NCBI GenBank assembly: GCA_003158745.1
Contig: PMLC01000029.1
Span: 1 to 64,000, forward strand
DNA length: 64,000 nt
Direction of reading: 5' to 3'
Source of the DNA: Acidobacteriota bacterium
GTDB taxonomy: Bacteria; Acidobacteriota; Thermoanaerobaculia; Thermoanaerobaculales; Thermoanaerobaculaceae
The position numbers were made by a program, and so were the translations under genes. Shown in pieces: positions 34,413-43,990 of the stretch (positions are counted from its first letter, which is position 1; every line of letters starts with the position of its first letter). The notes beneath the pieces were generated by a model, which worked only from the letters and a program-made list of their open reading frames with translations, did no database searches and was not told the origin of the DNA.

Positions 34413-35846
34413 ATGTCGTTCTTACGCCGCAACGTTCTCTGGCTCTTGGCCGCGGTCCTCGCAATTCTCGCCGTCGCAGGCCTTCTCTGGTGGCGGGCGA
34501 GAAGCCAGAAGTCCCAATACGTCACGGCTGCGGTGACGCGCGGCACCATCCAGCGCAGCGTCGCCATGACCGGCGCGCTCAATCCGGTTGTCACGGTGCA
34601 GGTCGGATCCTACGTCTCCGGCACGATCAAGACGCTTGGGTGCGACTACAACACGGAGGTCGTGGTCGGCCAGGTCTGCGCGACGATCGATCCCGTCCCG
34701 TTCCAGCTCATCGTCGATCAGGACCAGGCCGCGGTGGGCGTGGCCGAGGCGCAACTGGAGAAGGATCGCGCCGCCCTGACCTACGCGAGAATCGCCTTCG
34801 AACGGGATTCGAAGCTGTTGACGCAGGGCACCGTGTCGCAGGACACGGTGGACAACGACAAGAGCGTCATGGACCAGACGACCGCCCAGATAGGTCTCGA
34901 CGAAGCGACGATCGTCAACAAAGTGGCCACGCTGAAGGCGGCGCAGGTAAACCTGGCCTACACCAACATCGTGTCGCCGGTGGTAGGCACGGTGATCACG
35001 CGCGCCATCGACGTCGGGCAGACGGTAGCCGCGAGCCTGACCAGCCCGACCCTGTTCCTCATCGGCCGGGACCTCACGAAGATGCAGGTCGACACCAACG
35101 TGAGCGAGGCCGATGTCGGCGCAGTTCGCGTCGGGCAGAATGCGCTGTTCACCGTGCAGGCATACCCGAGCCGGACTTTTCGGGGCAAGGTCACGACGAT
35201 CCGTCATGGGCCGATCACAGTGCAGAACGTCGTCACCTATGACGTCGTCGTAGCCGTGGACAACCCGGACCGCGCGCTGTTCCCCGGCATGACCGCCGAC
35301 ACCCATATCGTGATCGACGAGCACGACGACGTGCTGCGCGTCCCGTTGCCGGCGGTGCGCTTCAATCCGGAGGGTATCGGTCGCCTGCGGGGAGGCGGAT
35401 CCCGCCGAGACGAGGGACGCCCAGAGGCGCCAAGCGAAAGTGGCACCGAGACGCGCGCCGGCGAAGGTGGGCGCGCGGGCGTCGGGCAAAGGGGCAGCGC
35501 CCGCCCCGAGGAGGCCGGCAGATTTGGAGACAGGCCCGCCGGTTCGGGCTCCGGGAGGCCCGGCGGCACGGGGCGCTGGGGCGAGGGCCGGCTCGCGGGC
35601 GCGAGTGCGCGCCGCAGCCGGGTCTGGGTGCTCAGCGGCGACGGCACGTTACGCCCCGTCCCGGTTACCACGGGCATCGACGACGGCGCCTTGATCGAGG
35701 TTTCCGGCGAGGACCTGAAACCGGGCGACAGGGTGGTGGTCAATCAGGCCAACTCCTCCGAGCAGGGGCGCGCCGGTGCGAGTCCCAACCCAAACCCCGC
35801 GTTCCGCCAGGGACAGGGTCAGGGCCCAGCGGGACCGCGACTGTGA
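34413..35846 (+). CDS. MacA-like periplasmic adaptor of a tripartite efflux pump
   Basis: A 477-aa membrane-fusion protein. An N-terminal anchor (LLAAVLAILAVAGLLWW) is followed by a barrel-sandwich domain (GSYVSGTIKTLG), a helical hairpin with many Gln/Asp, and beta-barrel segments. It matches the HlyD/MacA group. Between about residues 325 and 410 there is an unusual stretch of about 85 residues of Gly, Arg, Glu and Pro, with no hydrophobic core, before the membrane-proximal end. Its stop overlaps the MacB GTG by 4 bp. AAAGGA before the ATG is a weak ribosome site. Confidence 0.9.
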   Translation: MSFLRRNVLWLLAAVLAILAVAGLLWWRARSQKSQYVTAAVTRGTIQRSVAMTGALNPVVTVQVGSYVSGTIKTLGCDYNTEVVVGQVCATIDPVPFQLIVDQDQAAVGVAEAQLEKDRAALTYARIAFERDSKLLTQGTVSQDTVDNDKSVMDQTTAQIGLDEATIVNKVATLKAAQVNLAYTNIVSPVVGTVITRAIDVGQTVAASLTSPTLFLIGRDLTKMQVDTNVSEADVGAVRVGQNALFTVQAYPSRTFRGKVTTIRHGPITVQNVVTYDVVVAVDNPDRALFPGMTADTHIVIDEHDDVLRVPLPAVRFNPEGIGRLRGGGSRRDEGRPEAPSESGTETRAGEGGRAGVGQRGSARPEEAGRFGDRPAGSGSGRPGGTGRWGEGRLAGASARRSRVWVLSGDGTLRPVPVTTGIDDGALIEVSGEDLKPGDRVVVNQANSSEQGRAGASPNPNPAFRQGQGQGPAGPRL

Positions 35847-37939
35847 GCGCGCCGAAGGAGCCGCGCGCGGTGACGGCCGACCCGGTAATCGCGGTCCGCG
35901 ACGTGACCAAGGTCTATCAGCTGGGCGACCAGGAAGTCCACGCCCTCCGGGGCATCAGGCTGACGATCGAGCGCGGTGAGTTCGTCGCCATCATGGGCGC
36001 ATCGGGTTCGGGGAAGTCCACCCTGATGAACATCATCGGTTGCCTCGACCAGCCGACCGCTGGTGAGTACCTGCTGGACGGGATCGATGTCGCCGGTCTG
36101 GATGAGCCCGCTCTGGCCCGAATCCGCAGCCGCCGGATCGGCTTCGTCTTTCAGAGCTTCAACTTGCTGGCTCGGACCAGCGCTGCTGAAAACGTCGCAC
36201 TGCCGTTGTTCTACTCGGGCCAGCTGACCGGCAGCGCCGGCAAGGTACGCGACACGCTGGCCTTGCTTGGACTATCCGACCGCGAGCACAACCATCCAAA
36301 CCAGCTTTCCGGCGGCCAGCAGCAGCGCGTGGCGATCGCCCGCGCGCTGATCAACAGCCCGACGATCCTGCTCGCCGACGAGCCGACAGGCAACCTCGAT
36401 TCGCAGACGGCCAAAGAGATCATGGGGACGATCCGGGCGCTCAACCGGGAACGCGGCCTGACGGTTGTGCTCGTCACCCACGAACGAGCGATGGCCGAGT
36501 TTGCCGACCGCGTCGTCACCCTCAGCGACGGCCTCGTCCTGTCCGACGAGCGGAAGACCGAGAAGACCGTGGCGCCCCATCTGTCGGCGACGGCAGCCCG
36601 CGACGGCCTGCAAACGGCGCCACTCTCCGAAGTGCGGTCCTTCCTCTGGATGGCGTTTCTCGCCGCCGGGCGAGGGCTCGGCCGCAACAAGTTGCGTTCG
36701 GCGCTGACCATGCTCGGCATCTTCATCGGCGTCGCCGCTCTCATCGCAATGCTGGCGGTCGGCGAAGGGGCGCGCGCGGCCCTCCAGAAGCAGCTCGAGA
36801 GCCTGGGCACCAACCTGCTCATCGTGCTGCCGGGGACGACCCGCGCCAACGGCGTGCGGGCAGGCATCGGCAGCGCCACCAGCCTCATGGTGACCGACGG
36901 CGCCGCGATCCTGGAGGAAGACTCCGCCGTCGCCGACATCAGCTACGTGAACCGCCAGTCCGCCCAGGTGGTCAACAGCAACCTGAACTGGTCGACGAGC
37001 GTGCAGGGAGTCACCCCAAGCTATCTGTCGATCCGGGATTGGCCGGTGGTCGCGGGCCGCAAGCTCGACGATCAGGACGAAGACAATGCCAGGACGGTCT
37101 GTTTGCTGGGTCAGACCGTGCTCGCCAATCTCTTCGGCGAGTTCGAGGACCCGGTGGGCGCCACCATTCGCGTCAAGAACGTGGACATGCAGGTAGTGGG
37201 CGTGCTTGGCATCAAGGGTCACTCGGCGTCGGGGCAGGACCAGGACGACACCGTCCTCATTCCGTTCCGCACGTCGCAGGAGAGGGTCCTTGGGTCGGCC
37301 GCCCCCAACTCGGTGCAGAGCCAGTCGACGATTTTCTTCACGCCGCCCAATCCGTTCGGCATCCAGCCCAAGCTGACGGGGTTCGTGCACACCATGTACG
37401 TGCAGGCGCGCAGCACGGAGCTGGTCAAGACGGCGCTGCAACAGGTGACGCAGACGCTCGAACGGCGTCATCGGATCAAGCCCGGTCAGCCCGACGACTT
37501 CGCCGTGCGCGATCTGACCGAGATCGCCGAGGTGGCGGAGGCAAGCAGCCGCGTCATGGAGCTGCTGCTCGCCGCGATCGCCTCGATCTCGCTTCTCGTC
37601 GGCGGCATCGGCATCATGAACATCCTGCTCGTCTCGGTCACCGAGCGCACGCGGGAGATCGGCATTCGGATGGCGATCGGTGCCCGGCGCGTTCACGTCC
37701 TTCTCCAGTTCCTCATCGAGGCGGCACTGCTCAGCCTGATGGGTGGCGGGGCCGGCGTGCTGACCGGCGCCGTCGCATCGAAGGTCATCTCGCGGGTGGC
37801 CGGCTGGCCGACGTTGCTCCATCCGATGGTGGTGCTCGCGGCCTTTCTGTTCTCGGCGGCGATCGGCCTCTTCTTCGGGTACTACCCGGCGCGTCAAGCC
37901 TCCCTGCTGAATCCCATCGACGCCCTGCGCTATGAATGA
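35843..37939 (+). CDS. MacB-type ABC transporter (ATPase-permease fusion)
   Basis: A 698-aa protein. The N-terminal ATPase has GASGSGKST (Walker A), LSGGQQQR (signature), ILLADEPTGNLDS (Walker B) and the VTHE switch. A first membrane helix near 285 (ALTMLGIFIGVAALIAMLAVG) opens a MacB-type periplasmic domain, followed by three C-terminal helices. MacB proteins drive outward transport of macrolides, peptides or heme-like compounds through a TolC-type channel. It starts at GTG 35843, overlapping the adaptor stop, and its stop lies beside the outer-membrane factor gene. Confidence 0.93.
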   Translation: MSAPKEPRAVTADPVIAVRDVTKVYQLGDQEVHALRGIRLTIERGEFVAIMGASGSGKSTLMNIIGCLDQPTAGEYLLDGIDVAGLDEPALARIRSRRIGFVFQSFNLLARTSAAENVALPLFYSGQLTGSAGKVRDTLALLGLSDREHNHPNQLSGGQQQRVAIARALINSPTILLADEPTGNLDSQTAKEIMGTIRALNRERGLTVVLVTHERAMAEFADRVVTLSDGLVLSDERKTEKTVAPHLSATAARDGLQTAPLSEVRSFLWMAFLAAGRGLGRNKLRSALTMLGIFIGVAALIAMLAVGEGARAALQKQLESLGTNLLIVLPGTTRANGVRAGIGSATSLMVTDGAAILEEDSAVADISYVNRQSAQVVNSNLNWSTSVQGVTPSYLSIRDWPVVAGRKLDDQDEDNARTVCLLGQTVLANLFGEFEDPVGATIRVKNVDMQVVGVLGIKGHSASGQDQDDTVLIPFRTSQERVLGSAAPNSVQSQSTIFFTPPNPFGIQPKLTGFVHTMYVQARSTELVKTALQQVTQTLERRHRIKPGQPDDFAVRDLTEIAEVAEASSRVMELLLAAIASISLLVGGIGIMNILLVSVTERTREIGIRMAIGARRVHVLLQFLIEAALLSLMGGGAGVLTGAVASKVISRVAGWPTLLHPMVVLAAFLFSAAIGLFFGYYPARQASLLNPIDALRYE

Positions 37940-37976
37940 GATTGATGACGCGAGACCGGTGGAAAGGGGCTGGCGC

Positions 37977-39464
37977 GTGACGACTCGATTGACCAGAGCG
38001 ATGAAGAGGATTCGAGGCGGCGCCGCGTTCGCCTTCTGCCTGGCACTGACGCTGGCGCTCGACGGCTGCCTCGTGGGCCCGAGCTTCAACCGGCCGGCGC
38101 CTCCGGACGTTGCCGCGTACCTGCCGCCGGAATCTCCGGCGGCGCAGCCGGAGAGCGGCGCCGACGCGGCGCAGCACATCGCGCTCGGAGAGCGCATCCC
38201 GGCGCAATGGTGGGCGTTGTTCCACAGCTCGCGCCTCGACGAGACGCTGCGCCAGGTCATCGCCGCCAACTACACGCTGGCCGCGGCCAAGGCCACCCTC
38301 GCGCAGGCCCAGGAGGCGATCGTCGAGGCCCGCGCCGCGCTCTACCCGCAGGTCGACTTCGGCGCGTCGGCGCGCCGTTCGAGGTCCTCGACGGGGTTCG
38401 GCACGACTGCGAGTCTCTTCTCCTTCGGCCCCAGTGTCAGCTACTCGATCGACGCGTTCGGGGGGGCACGGCGACACATCGAACAGGAAACGGCTCTCGC
38501 GGAGAACCAACGCTACCAGCTCGACGCGGCGTACCTCACCCTGACCGGTGGCTCCGTCACTCAGGCGATCACCATCGCCTCGACGAACTTCCAGATCGCG
38601 ACCGTGCAGGACCTGATCAGCAACGATCAAAAGAACCTCGACCTCGTGCAGGGTGAGTTCGACGCCGGCAAGGTGGCCCGGAGCGAGGTGCTGACCGCCG
38701 AGGCGCAGCTGGCGGGCGACCGCACGCAACTGGCTCCGCTGCATCAGCAGCTGAGCGTCGCCCGTCATGCGCTGGCCGTTCTTGCCGGCCAGGCCCCGGG
38801 CCGGTGGGCGCCATCGGATTTCGCGATTGACGAGCTCACACTGCCCGAAAACGTGCCCGTCAGCCTCCCTTCGGAGCTCGTCCATCAGCGCCCCGACATC
38901 CTGGCTTCGGAGGCGTTGCTCCACGCCGACAGCGCGGCGATCGGAATGGCGACCGCGCAGCTGTACCCCTCGATCACTCTCTCCGCATCCCTCAGCCAGG
39001 AGGCGCAGTCGCTCGCCAGTCTGGTGCGCTCGGCGAGCCGGGCATGGGATGCGAGTGCAGGCGTCGACGCGCCGTTGTCCCGCGGGGGCGCCCTGCGAGC
39101 GCAGCAGCGCGCCGCGATCGACGCGTACAATGCCGAGCTCGCGACCTATCAGCAGACGATTCTGCTGGCCTTCGGCCAGGTGGCGGACGTCTTGAGCGCT
39201 CTCGAGCACGATGCCGAGCTAGTGTCAGCGTCCCACCGCTCGGTCGACATCGCCGGCGCCTCGCTGGCGCTGCAACGATCAGGCTATGCGGCGGGGAAGA
39301 CGAGCGCGCTCCAGTTGATCGTCGCCGAGAACACCTATTCCAGCGCGCGCCTCGGCTACGTGCGCGCCATCGGCCAGCGCCTGTCGGACACGGCTCAGCT
39401 CTTCATCGCCCTTGGCGGCGGCTGGTGGAACGAAGGCGATTCGGCGCTGTTTTCCGGGTCGTAG
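37977..39464 (+). CDS. NodT-family outer-membrane efflux lipoprotein
   Basis: TolC-like outer-membrane factor of the MacAB pump, 495 aa from the start chosen. A lipoprotein signal ends in LALDGC, with the cysteine to be lipidated, followed by GPSFNRP, the usual NodT opening. Two OEP-type repeats follow, with coiled helical segments (SRLDETLRQVIAANYTLA, SELVHQRPDILASEALL). I place the start at GTG 37977 because AAAGGGG precedes it; ATG 37932, which overlaps the macB stop, is the alternative and would give a 46-residue leader. Last gene of the Spy-MacA-MacB-NodT group. Confidence 0.9.
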   Translation: MTTRLTRAMKRIRGGAAFAFCLALTLALDGCLVGPSFNRPAPPDVAAYLPPESPAAQPESGADAAQHIALGERIPAQWWALFHSSRLDETLRQVIAANYTLAAAKATLAQAQEAIVEARAALYPQVDFGASARRSRSSTGFGTTASLFSFGPSVSYSIDAFGGARRHIEQETALAENQRYQLDAAYLTLTGGSVTQAITIASTNFQIATVQDLISNDQKNLDLVQGEFDAGKVARSEVLTAEAQLAGDRTQLAPLHQQLSVARHALAVLAGQAPGRWAPSDFAIDELTLPENVPVSLPSELVHQRPDILASEALLHADSAAIGMATAQLYPSITLSASLSQEAQSLASLVRSASRAWDASAGVDAPLSRGGALRAQQRAAIDAYNAELATYQQTILLAFGQVADVLSALEHDAELVSASHRSVDIAGASLALQRSGYAAGKTSALQLIVAENTYSSARLGYVRAIGQRLSDTAQLFIALGGGWWNEGDSALFSGS

Positions 39465-39682
39465 AGTCGCCGAGCGCCATTCGTGCTCCAGCAATCGCCG
39501 GCATGAGCGGTGACCCTGCCTATGGTGTGGGCCCTGGCCATAATCGATCTCTCGTCGCTCCTGGGCCTGATCGACATCGGATCCTGCGCGGCGGGATCGC
39601 CCTGGCATGGGCGTGCTCGAAGCCGGCTCAGGCCATGGGTCGAGCGCGTCGTGCTAACGTCTTGAGCGGGTCGCGGGTCCTG

Positions 39683-41398
39683 ATGAGCGAGCGAAGATAC
39701 TCGGAACGGTGGCGGTCCGATCCGCGGTGGCTGCGAGCCGCCGCGTTGGGTAGCGTGTGGGCGGCGTCGGAGATCATCCTTGGCAGCTTCCTGCACAACC
39801 TCAAGGTCCCTTTCCGTGGTCACGCACTCACTGCAATTGCGGTGCTCCTGGTTTCGGGAGCCCAGCGGAGGTGGGGGCAGCGGGGCGTCGTCGCCCGTGC
39901 GGGGCTCGTCGCCGCGATCATGAAGTCGGCCTCGCCGAGCGCGGTGCTGCTCGGCCCGATGCTCGCAATCGGCATGGAGGGATTCGCCTTCGAGCTGGGC
40001 CTCGCCCTCGGAAGGGGAGGACTGTTTGGGTGCCTGATAGGCGGCGTCCTCGCGATGTCGTGGACATTGCTGCATCTGCTCCTCAGCCTGCTCCTCAGCT
40101 ACGGCGGCAACCTCATCGAGGTTTACCGCCAGCTCGTTCTCCTTGCCGGGCAGCAGTTGGGCCCCGTACCGGCCGGCGCAGCAGGTCCGATCGCTGTCCT
40201 CGCGCTGATTAACATGTCGATCGGCGCCGCAGCCGCTCTTACCGGTTGGCGGGTCGGCGGCCGCACCGACGCCACGACCTCTTCGGTGGCCGCAGCGGCG
40301 TCGCCCCCGCGGCAGGTGTACCGACCCGCCGTCACGGCCCGTCCGAGCCTCATCATGCTCGTGCTCGTCGTCGTCGCTCTTCCGCTGGGACTGGTGGCCC
40401 TGTCCCGGGTGACGCTGCCGGTGGCGTGCGCAGGCATGGCGGCCGCGCTCGGAGCCGGCGCGCTCCGTTACCGGAGAGCGTTTCGCCGACTCGCGAGGCC
40501 CGGGTTCTGGATAGGTGTGCTGACGATCGCCGTGACCGCCATGCTGGTTGGAAGGTTAGCGTCACGGCAGTCGCTGGGCCTGGCAATCTCCGTCGGCGCC
40601 GCAATGGTGCTGCGGGCGATCTTCGTGGCCGCGTGCTTCGCGTCGATCGATGTCGAGCTGGCGCATCCAGGCCTGCGGGCCTCGCTCGAGCGTCACGGAG
40701 CGGGATCGCTGCTGGGCGCCGCCGAGGCAGCGTTCGCCACGCTCCCCGAAATCATCGCGAGCGTACCCTCCGGCCGGGACCTCGTGAGGCGGCCGGCTGC
40801 AGCTCTCGCGTCGATGCTTCCCAGGCTGGACGCCCTGGTGGACGGATTCACCCCCGACCCAGAACGGGGCCGGGTTGTCGTCCTCACCGGCGAACGGGGG
40901 TCGGGGAAGACCACGCTCGCCGCGGAGACCGTCGAGCGTCTTCGAGGAGCGGGCTTCAAGGTCGGTGGCATCTTGGCGCCGGGCACCTTCCGCGACGGGA
41001 CGCGTTTCTCGTTTGATCTCTTGGACCTTGCCTCGGGCGACAGTCTCCCCTTCGGCTGTCGTGAGCCGCGGCAGGGATGGTCCGAGGAGAAGTGTTTCTG
41101 GGTGAACCCGGCAGGGCTCGCGCTCGGTCGCGTTGCGCTCGCTCGCTCCGAGGTGGACGTGGTTGTCGTGGACGAGGTGGGGCCGTGGGAACTGGTGGGG
41201 TCCGGTTGGTCCCGCGACCTCGATGCGCTCGTCGGTCGAGGGGTGCCGCTCCTCATTGTGGTGCGCCACGCGTGTCTCTCGGCTGTGGTTTCGCGGTGGC
41301 GCCTGGAAGGCGCGCCGGTCTTCGAGGTGAGCGAGGCCAGCGCGGACCGGATCGCGGAGCTGCTCGTGGCGGCGGCGGCGCGCCGGCCGCCCCACTAG
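39683..41398 (+). CDS. Membrane protein fused to THEP1-type NTPase, ECF-like
   Basis: A 571-aa protein with a rare layout. Residues about 20-190 hold about five helices resembling an ECF transporter substrate-binding (S) component. Residues about 220-370 hold further helices and an amphipathic ending (EAAFATLPEIIASVP) recalling an EcfT-type coupling protein. The C-terminal 175 residues are a THEP1-family nucleoside triphosphatase with GERGSGKTT (Walker A) and VVVDEVGPWEL (Walker B). It may be a self-contained uptake system driven by the NTPase, but the S/T resemblance is by layout and feel, while the NTPase call is firm. Start ATG 39683 has only a weak ribosome site; ATG 39635 is possible. 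The gap from the NodT gene is about 220 bp. Confidence 0.75.
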   Translation: MSERRYSERWRSDPRWLRAAALGSVWAASEIILGSFLHNLKVPFRGHALTAIAVLLVSGAQRRWGQRGVVARAGLVAAIMKSASPSAVLLGPMLAIGMEGFAFELGLALGRGGLFGCLIGGVLAMSWTLLHLLLSLLLSYGGNLIEVYRQLVLLAGQQLGPVPAGAAGPIAVLALINMSIGAAAALTGWRVGGRTDATTSSVAAAASPPRQVYRPAVTARPSLIMLVLVVVALPLGLVALSRVTLPVACAGMAAALGAGALRYRRAFRRLARPGFWIGVLTIAVTAMLVGRLASRQSLGLAISVGAAMVLRAIFVAACFASIDVELAHPGLRASLERHGAGSLLGAAEAAFATLPEIIASVPSGRDLVRRPAAALASMLPRLDALVDGFTPDPERGRVVVLTGERGSGKTTLAAETVERLRGAGFKVGGILAPGTFRDGTRFSFDLLDLASGDSLPFGCREPRQGWSEEKCFWVNPAGLALGRVALARSEVDVVVVDEVGPWELVGSGWSRDLDALVGRGVPLLIVVRHACLSAVVSRWRLEGAPVFEVSEASADRIAELLVAAAARRPPH

Positions 41399-41411
41399 GA
41401 ACCGGAGTTGA

Positions 41412-41448
41412 GTGTAGCGGCCGCCCGCCGGGCGACCGGTCTTCCGCC
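41412..41448. repeat. 37-bp inverted repeat, left copy
   Basis: This segment starting GTGTAGCGGCCGCCCGCC is repeated in inverted orientation at 44106-44142 with one mismatch. The two copies bracket the GNAT/acyl-CoA synthetase gene. A diverged stretch of the same sequence is seen at about 4331-4352, before metK. Confidence 0.75.
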
Positions 41449-41563
41449 AAGCCTGCACGATTGCCCACAGCGGGCCCCTACATTAGAAAGCGGAGTCTTG
41501 TGTAACCGCCGCACGCCAAGAAAGGCGGTATCCTGAGGTTGCGAAAAGCTGGAGGACGCGGGG

Positions 41564-43990
41564 ATGTTCAGGATCATCACGGACGCCAAGCAGTTCCGCG
41601 AGTACGTGTTGCTCCGAGACGGGGAGGGCGTGCTGCTCCGTATGGCGACGCCTGCGGACGTGCCGGCCATCGACGCGCTCCTCGCCAGGGTGTCCCGGCA
41701 GAGCCTGCGGATGCGATTCATGGGCGGGATGGCCCAGGCTCCCCGCCAGTTCGTAAGCGGGCTGTGCGGCGAGGATTTGCGGGACCGCGCCTGTCTCCTG
41801 GCGGTGATCGGCGAGGAGCCTGAGGTCAGGATCGTCGGCTTCGGCAACTACGTCGGGCTCGGTACTCGCAACACCGCCGAGGTGGCGTTTCTGGTGGACG
41901 ACGAGTTCCAGGGCCGGGGGATCAGTACGCTCCTCCTTGAGCGCCTCGCCGGGCTCGCCGCCGGGGTCGGGTTCGTCGGCTTCGAGGCCGACGTGCTCTT
42001 CGAGAACCAGCCGATGCTCAACGTGTTCCGCGATTCCGGGTTCGAGGGGCGCCAGGTGATGGACGGTGGCAGCTACCACGTCGAGTTCCCCGTCGCCGGA
42101 GCGGTTGCGCTCCGCGAGAGGGCCGAGTTGCGGGAGCAGATCGCCGCCGCCGCCTCGGTGGCCCGCCTCCTGCGCCCTCGCGTCGTGGCGGTGGTGGGCG
42201 CCTCGCGCGAGCCGGGCGGCGTCGGCCACCTCATCTTCCGGCACATCCTCGCCAGCGACTTCACCGGGACGGTGTACCCGGTCAACCACCAGGCGGCGTC
42301 GGTGCACGGCGTGCGGGCGTACCCGAGTGTCGCCGAAGTTCCGGAGAAGCCGGACCTGGTCGTGGTGGCCGTCCCCGCCGCGAAGGTCGTCCAGGTGGTG
42401 GAGGAGGCGCTCCGCGCCGGGGCCGGCGGCCTCGTCGTCGTGACCTCCGGGTTCGCCGAGGCCGGGCCGGACGGCGCGGCGCTGCAAGCCCGCCTGGTAG
42501 ACGTCGTGCGCTCCCAGGGCGCGCGCCTCGTGGGGCCGAACTGTCTCGGCCTGCTCAACACGGACCCTGAGATCAGCCTCAACGCCAGCCTCGCGCCCAC
42601 GCTGCCGCCGTTGGGCCGGGTCGGTTTCTTCTCCCACTCGGCGGCGCTCGGGGTCGTGATCCTGCAATACGCGGCCGAGCGCGGGCTCGGCTTCTCCACG
42701 TTCGTCTCGGCGGGGAACAGGGCCGACGTTTCCGGCAACGACCTGCTGCAGTACTGGGAGGAGGACCCGGCCACCGACGTCGCCATGCTCTACCTGGAGG
42801 CGTTCGGCAACGCGCGCCGCTTCGCGCGCGTCGCGCGCCGGGTCGCGCGGCGCAAGCCGGTGCTGTGCGTGAAGAGCGCCCGCAGCCGCGCCGGGCTGTC
42901 CGCGGCCCGCGCCCACATCGGCGCGACGCCGCTCTCCGACGTGGACGTGGACGTGCTCTTCCTCCAGGCCGGCGTAATCCGCGTGGACACCCTCGAGGAG
43001 CTCTTCGACGCCGCGGTCCTGCTGGCCCACCAGCCGCTGCCGGCGGGGAACCGCGTCGCCATCGTGGGCAACTCCGGAGGGGTCGTCACCATCACGGCCG
43101 ACGCCTGCGAGGCCCGTGGGCTGGAGGTGCCGAAGGCGGGGCTCGTCGACCTCGGCGCGCTGGCTGGCCCGGAGGACTACCGGCACGCCCTGCAGAAGGC
43201 GCTCGAGGACCCCGGAGTGGACGCGGCAATCGCGATTTTCCTCTGCGTCGGCAAGTGCGACCCCGAGCTCGCGGCCCGCGGGATCCGGCGCGGCGTGGTC
43301 GGCGCCGAGAAGAAGAGCGGCGTCGCGAAACCGGTGCTGCTTTGCCTCATGGGCGCGACCGGGCTCGTCAACTTTGCCTTCGAGCACGGAGGTGCGGCCG
43401 CCGACCGCAAGACCACGTTCCCCTCGTATCGCTTCCCCGAGGCGGCCGCCCGCGCCCTCGCGCACGCCGCGGCGTACGCTGCCTACCGCCGCCAACCGCC
43501 GGGCCGGCTGGTCTGGTTCGATGATGCCGACCCGGCCGCCGCGCGCAAGAAGCTCGAGGCTGCCCTGGCCGGCGGCGTCCCGGCAGAGGGAGTGACGTGG
43601 CTCAACGGCGATCAGGCGGCCGGGATCCTGAGTTGCTTCGGCATCGAGGCGTTGAGCGGCGGCTGGATATCCGGGCGCGACTACGTCCTCGGCGTGAGCG
43701 TCCGCCCGCACCCCGACTTCGGCCCGCTCGTCGTCCTGCGGCGCGGCGAGGAGCCCGTCGTCGAGCGAATCACCCCTCTGACCGACCAGGACGTGCGGGG
43801 GATGCTCGATGCGGTGGGCCTGCCGGTCGACGGCGGCGAGGCCGAGCTGCTGTGCCGGCTCTCGCAGCTCGTGGAGGAGCTTCCGTGGCTGGCCGAAATG
43901 CACGGCGACCTGGTGCCGGCGGCCCCGGGCGGGAGCGGCAAGCCGGCGCTGGGCGGCGATCTACGCGTCGCGTTCACCGCGCCCGCCTGA
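41564..43990 (+). CDS. GNAT-acyl-CoA synthetase (Pat-like) lysine acetyltransferase
   Basis: An 808-aa protein. Residues about 5-180 are a GNAT acetyltransferase domain (DDEFQGRGISTLLL acetyl-CoA loop). The rest is an NDP-forming acyl-CoA synthetase, with a CoA-binding fold (VVAVVGASREPGGVGH) and ligase domains (GPNCLGLLN, FFSHSAALGV, CVKSARSRAG, RAHIGA). The C-terminal ATP-grasp is about 100 residues short and lacks the usual Lys/His ATP segment, so the ligase half should be a sensor, not an enzyme. Pat proteins with an N-terminal GNAT acetylate and inactivate acetyl-CoA synthetase. GGAGG precedes ATG 41564. acuB- and acuC-like genes follow. Confidence 0.88.
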   Translation: MFRIITDAKQFREYVLLRDGEGVLLRMATPADVPAIDALLARVSRQSLRMRFMGGMAQAPRQFVSGLCGEDLRDRACLLAVIGEEPEVRIVGFGNYVGLGTRNTAEVAFLVDDEFQGRGISTLLLERLAGLAAGVGFVGFEADVLFENQPMLNVFRDSGFEGRQVMDGGSYHVEFPVAGAVALRERAELREQIAAAASVARLLRPRVVAVVGASREPGGVGHLIFRHILASDFTGTVYPVNHQAASVHGVRAYPSVAEVPEKPDLVVVAVPAAKVVQVVEEALRAGAGGLVVVTSGFAEAGPDGAALQARLVDVVRSQGARLVGPNCLGLLNTDPEISLNASLAPTLPPLGRVGFFSHSAALGVVILQYAAERGLGFSTFVSAGNRADVSGNDLLQYWEEDPATDVAMLYLEAFGNARRFARVARRVARRKPVLCVKSARSRAGLSAARAHIGATPLSDVDVDVLFLQAGVIRVDTLEELFDAAVLLAHQPLPAGNRVAIVGNSGGVVTITADACEARGLEVPKAGLVDLGALAGPEDYRHALQKALEDPGVDAAIAIFLCVGKCDPELAARGIRRGVVGAEKKSGVAKPVLLCLMGATGLVNFAFEHGGAAADRKTTFPSYRFPEAAARALAHAAAYAAYRRQPPGRLVWFDDADPAAARKKLEAALAGGVPAEGVTWLNGDQAAGILSCFGIEALSGGWISGRDYVLGVSVRPHPDFGPLVVLRRGEEPVVERITPLTDQDVRGMLDAVGLPVDGGEAELLCRLSQLVEELPWLAEMHGDLVPAAPGGSGKPALGGDLRVAFTAPA

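Noticed and set aside
41483-43903. 806-aa open frame on the minus strand
   Set aside because: It is antisense to the GNAT/acyl-CoA synthetase gene, which has clear family motifs. The antisense product is a His/Arg/Val-rich string without motifs, typical of high-GC shadows.
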